From: Silene latifolia
Taxonomy: Eukaryota; Streptophyta; Magnoliopsida; Caryophyllales; Caryophyllaceae
Assembly: GCF_048544455.1 (NCBI RefSeq)
Contig: NC_133534.1
Coordinates: forward strand, 124,520,269-124,584,268
Direction of reading: 5' to 3'
Length of the DNA stretch: 64,000 nucleotides
Shown here: piece by piece, positions 60,082 to 64,000 of the stretch
Layout of the letters: each line of letters starts with the position of its first letter
Position numbering within the stretch: position 1 is the first letter of the stretch
Program-made: the position numbers and the translations under genes
Notes under the pieces: model-generated
Database searches by the model: none
Told to the model about the DNA's origin: nothing
Seen by the model: only the letters and a program-made list of their open reading frames with translations

Positions 60082-61241
60082 TCACTTTTTCGATAACACA
60101 GCCTTAATTTTGCGCTTCTTTTGTAACTTGGCCCATAAATCTTCCTTTCCAGCGATAAACCCATTCAACTTTGCTTCAAAAATGTCTCTGTTGACATTTA
60201 TGTCAGCTAGAACAAGCGTCGCCACCAACTCGACTACCAAGTACCGTTGATTCCTCTTCCTCTCCAAGTCTGGATGCTCAAAAGGTTGACCCTCGTACAT
60301 CAGCATATACATCATACAGGAAATCCCTGATTCTGTTATGTTAGGAAGGGGTGTTTGGCGCCTGAACGGGATTTGCCGATGCTCAAAGCTAGTAATCTCA
60401 TATCCCCTGTCCGTTCTGACATCCAAATAATCGCTAACAGTTGATGCCTGCCATTAAAGCACTAACAATTAAATAAACCATCTATTGTTCATCTCTTCGA
60501 AAATGATTTATTGGCATCAGACTTACCACTTGGCGAGTAACATTGCACATTTCAGACTGATCCCAGTTGGCATGATGTTGGTAGTCAAGGAGATCAACAG
60601 TTTGTTGTCCAAAATTTATACATACGCATGCAAAGTGCCCACCAATGTTGACAGGTACGAAGATAAACTCGGCATTCAGGTTGAAAGTTTTATCACAGTC
60701 CTGGATGAAGGTATCCCAAATGTGATACAACCGATCAGTGATGTCATTAGACTGTGAGCACGCTTCACGTATATCAAAGTCGCATGATACATTCTGTCCG
60801 GAGAAGTGAGTGAGCCTACATAATAAAAGTAAAAACTAATGTATAACTTTTAGGCTTTGTGGGGGGGGGGGGGGGTACCATATGACGTATCCCAAAGAAG
60901 GCCATCCTAGGAAGTAAGTATTCAGCAGACTCCAAATGGTTCAAAGCAAAAAGACCCGGGACTCAATGACAACAAGGCGACATTACAACCTCGGGAAGCA
61001 TGGTCATGATGTCGGACCGGCGCAGCGCGGCATGCCCTCTTGTACCAAGAGATTGATTCGCCGCAATGAAACACACGTATAATAGTAAGAAATTGAGAAG
61101 TAGTTACAAATTAAATATCGTAACTAATTGGCCCTGTTATAAGAGTCTGGCAGATACTAACGAATTTTCATAGTTGTAGTCGTCTAACAAGCAATAGTCC
61201 ACCGCATGCTTTCGACGTGATCGAACACCCCTGACCAAGCT
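60082..61241 (-). pseudogene. Second Ulp1-like (C48) peptidase domain of element F
   Basis: Minus strand. It continues in the same frame as the preceding domain after a TAA at 61242-61244, with KHAVDYCLLDDYNYENS. It then shows RRSDIMTMLPE near 61010, EFIFVPVNIGGHFACVCINF near 60640 with the catalytic His (GGHF) and LLDYQ with the Asp near 60590. The Cys region SGISCMMYMLMY near 60320 has a Cys where Ulp1 has DCG, but the preceding Asp and following Gly are replaced (S-C-M). The tail is basic (KLQKKRKIKAVLSKK). Exon borders near 61150, 61030 and 60470 are inferred. Ulp1-type enzymes process SUMO-like proteins; substrate unknown. Frameshifts near 60990 make it a pseudogene. Confidence 0.68.
60861..60875. 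repeat. 15-bp poly-G run
   Basis: Fifteen consecutive G on the plus strand in a likely intron of the second Ulp1 domain. With the 11-G run at 55897-55907 it is one of two long G tracts in element F. Confidence 0.95.
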
Positions 61242-63914
61242 TTAATTGTTCCGTAAGAAGGTCGAAACAACAAGAGTCTGCGTACCAGCAGTCCCACAGT
61301 CAATTGAGCATCCCAAGCCATCCCCCCCGCCCCGGGGACGGCTCGTTATGGCTAACAAAGGTTGGCTACCTGAAGACTGCACTGACGCTTGAACAACAAC
61401 AGGGCTGCTTTCCGCCTGTATGGCTACAGGATTGACCACAGGGCTTCCTTCTACGCGTTTAGGGGGTGGGCCTGCAACACGGGGACGTTTACTGTACGTA
61501 ATCTCTTCCTCATCGTCCAGACTCCGCTTCTGTGCAACATTGGAGACCGAATTCAGACCTTGACCATACTTTTCCATGAATTGGGTTATCCGTGCGCGAA
61601 CGCTCTCCCTGACTTTGTTATGGTCACTCAGGATAAGGATCGACACCACTTCAGCCCGGATGAGGTTGATAACATCCATCTCACCTAAGGCGCAGTCAAA
61701 AAGCTTCCCATTGAAAAGCAGCATGTGTATCATCATGTACACCCCGCAATCAAACGCAGAATACCCCGTACCTTGCCATTTAAATTCGACATTGACAAAT
61801 TTAAACCCGGCGACCTTTGAACCTCTGACCAACCCTTTAGACTCCAGATACTCGCCCATTAAATCACACTGTAAAAGGGATTTCAAAAAAATAGTCAATT
61901 TAAAAACAGTGTTTACAATTCCAGAATACATATATACTAAAGAACAAATTAAGGTATGCTATTTAAAATTATTACCGCAATACGCGAAATTCCAAAATAT
62001 GGAAGCTTCTCAAAATCATCGTCGTAGCGACGGTTGTCCAAATACTCTATCTGCTCAGATACAAAGTTTATGCATGCACAGCTGTAATGATCATTATTGC
62101 TAGATAAGATCGGGATGAAGACCTGGCGGATGTGACAACAAAGACATAAAAGATACACTCAGTAAATTTTCACATTTACACTTTCAATAATTCGTCACAT
62201 TTACAGTCCCTGTGTCATGACATTTACACTTTCCAGATATTCACATTTACACTTTATATGTCATGACATTTACACTTCATATTTAGTCACCTTTACACTC
62301 CCTATGTCATGACATTTACACTTTCTATATAATCACATTTACACTATACATCATGACATTTACACTTCATTATATCTCACATTTACACTTCCTATGTCAT
62401 GACATTTACACTTTCCATATATTCACATTTACACTTTATATGTGCTGACATTTACACTTCCTATTTAGTCACCTTTACACTCCCTATGTCATCACATTTA
62501 CACTTTCTATATAATCACATTTACACTATACATCATGGCATTTACACTACACTATGTATCACATTTACACTTCATATTTCATTACATTTACACTTCACAA
62601 TATCTAACGACATTTACAGTTCACTATGTCTCACGTTTACACTTCATATGTCATGACATTTAAACTTTACATATATTCACATTTACACTTTATATGTGCT
62701 GACATTTACACTTCCTATTTAGTCACCTTTACACTCCCTATGTCATCACATTTACACTTTCTATATAATCACATTTACACTATACATCATGACATTTACA
62801 CTTAACTATGTATCACATTTACACTTCATATTTCATGACATTTACACTTTCTTCTTAATCACATCCAGGAATTTACACTTTCTGTGAAAATCACATATAC
62901 ACTTTCGGTGTGATGACATTTACACTTTCTGTGTGATTACATTTACACTTCACAATAGGTCACATTTACACTTACCATATCAGATCCAAGTTGAAATGGA
63001 GACAAACGGATTGAATCCAAGCATCCCACCCAGCCCAGATTTCGTCCTTTTTGTCAAGAACAATTCCTTTCTTCTTGGCTTTCCAAATATCCAGCGCAAC
63101 ACTATGTTCAAACGAAGGGCAGCGCTATTAAAATTAGACACTTACGTTACAATTAAATTGGAACTATAAAAATTGCATTGAGTGAGGATAGGACAAGTAC
63201 GGTGTGACTAAGCCCGAAGAAACAACGAGAGGATGCAACTGGTGCAGTTTGGTCATACATCATCTTATTGATTAGTAGGCACCAACAATCAATTACAGAA
63301 GACATAACTTCCTGTCCAGGTTCAAGGGTTAACATGTCTTCCCGTGACACGAAGAAAAAGTCTGAAAATACTGTCAATTCTTCCCTACAAAAAAAGAAAA
63401 AATTATATAAGGCGAACATGATTACGACAACATATAAGTATTAATATGTTTGACATAGAAATTAATCGACTCACCCTTTCAACCAAGCTTCTGATTTGTT
63501 AAATACGTAGTCCAGAACGTATTTCCTTTCCTTAAAAACACCCCTAAATAATTTCTTATTCAGCTGCAGGTCTACAGTAACAAAGCCCTGCTCAGGCATG
63601 GGTTCCTCACAATCCATGGTGCAAGTCAGATTCTCAGGGACCACTTCCATGCACTGTAAGGGCTCAGATGAATAAAATAGGAAAGGGTGGTGATCCATAT
63701 TACTCCGGGGGACATAAATTTCCCGACCATCTGCAGGAACGGCTGGTTCAGAGGGGCCTGCAACATTAGTTGTTCCAAAATCCTCACCTGGAACCCCCTT
63801 AAATGCCTCAGCTAGCTCTGCAGTAGATATAAACGTACACTGAAATTCCGGCAACTTAAACTCAGAGGAGGGTGCTTCAACAACCACCTTATATGCTCCC
63901 TCTACAACATCCAT
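61242..63914 (-). pseudogene. First Ulp1 (C48) peptidase domain gene of element F
   Basis: Minus strand, multi-exon. Exon from 63914 (or upstream) to 63475 ends YVLDYVFNKSEAWLK, donor GGTGAGT at 63474. Next exon starts at 63384 after TTTTTTTGTAG, in frame, with SREDMLTLEPGQEVMSSVID. Next exon 63124-62976 has DEIWAGWDAWIQSVCLHFN. After a motif-filled intron, VFIPILSSNNDHYSCACINF near 62110 gives the catalytic His and EYLDNR the Asp. The last exon has YSAFDCGVYMMIHML near 61745 with the catalytic Cys, then a KRPRVAGPPPKR nuclear-signal-like stretch. The catalytic triad His-Asp-Cys is intact. The frame between 62976 and 62130 does not join cleanly. Family role: SUMO-type isopeptidase or maturation protease. 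Confidence 0.75.
62160..62975. repeat. ACATTTACACTT array 4, Ulp1 intron
   Basis: Motif array inside the Ulp1 gene. On the minus strand the intron begins G/GTAAGTGTAAATGTG at 62975: the 5' splice site is made of the reverse-complement motif. Higher-order units recur, such as TTTAGTCACCTTTACACTCC at 62283, 62464 and 62717. Confidence 0.85.
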
Positions 63915-64000
63915 GGGCTTGTCATCATTCTGAAATGAACCAGGACAACCGGGTTCTTGCGATGCATCTTCACGGACTGTGGTCGAAACAACGCCAGGCT

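Larger units (their letters stand above)
54147..64000. mobile_element. Element F: MULE with FAR1-type transposase and Ulp1 proteases
   Basis: The element begins AGATCTAATGAGTCCC after the AT tract and runs past the window end. The plus strand has a FAR1/MULE/SWIM transposase (55805-59038). The minus strand has a multi-exon unit with two Ulp1-type peptidase domains (63914 to 60082), so the two genes converge. Four arrays of the ACATTTACACTT motif fill introns and spacers. MULEs carrying Ulp1-like genes are known in plants (for example rice Kaonashi-type elements). The dual peptidase and the motif expansion are what stand out here. The right terminus was not seen, so the assignment to one element is inference. 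Confidence 0.72.

Overview
The window is nuclear DNA of a flowering plant, almost certainly a eudicot. It is AT-rich and has no bacterial-style gene packing. Nearly all of it is transposable elements of plant-specific lineages: Ty3/gypsy Tat/Ogre, Ty1/copia including a SIRE-like element, and Mutator-like elements with a FAR1-type transposase. The mix of Ogre-like and Retand-like Tat elements would fit Caryophyllaceae (Silene and relatives), but that is a guess from family resemblance. I see no convincing single-copy host gene, no rRNA or tRNA gene, and no virus.

Layout. 1-5637: gene-free repetitive DNA with short motif clusters and an LTR-like remnant. 5638-11186: the left half of an old Ogre-like gypsy element (O, plus strand) with a long LTR, then broken protease, RT and RNase H. 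O is interrupted twice. The first interruption is a three-level nest at 11187-38979: gypsy Tat element A (minus strand), split by copia element B (11680-29463), itself split by related copia element C (12999-21919). All three insertions keep TG...CA termini (one terminal base of A is mutated) and perfect 5-bp target duplications (GTTAC, ATAAA, TTTTC). O resumes at 38985 with its second RNase H and integrase, then is cut again at 40167 by SIRE-like copia element D (minus strand).

The right LTR of D runs into a (TA)n(GA)n microsatellite, where two terminal-inverted-repeat elements lie side by side. E (50892-54060) is non-coding and carries a 104-105 bp satellite. F (54148 to beyond the window) carries a broken FAR1/MULE/SWIM transposase on the plus strand and, on the minus strand, a multi-exon Ulp1-type (C48) cysteine protease unit with two peptidase domains in tandem. 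E and F share related termini and both are full of a short motif, consensus ACATTTACACTT. In F this motif fills the introns and even forms part of splice sites.

How the parts work together. By-eye LTR divergence (D about 7%, A about 5%, B about 2-3%, C about 1%) agrees with the nesting order. Element A also carries a spliced antisense gene with its own TATA box between pol and its 3' LTR. The most interesting region is 50.7-64 kb: an apparently autonomous MULE/Ulp1 lineage, a satellite-bearing non-autonomous relative, and a shared motif. All coding regions carry stops or frameshifts, so these copies look inactive.
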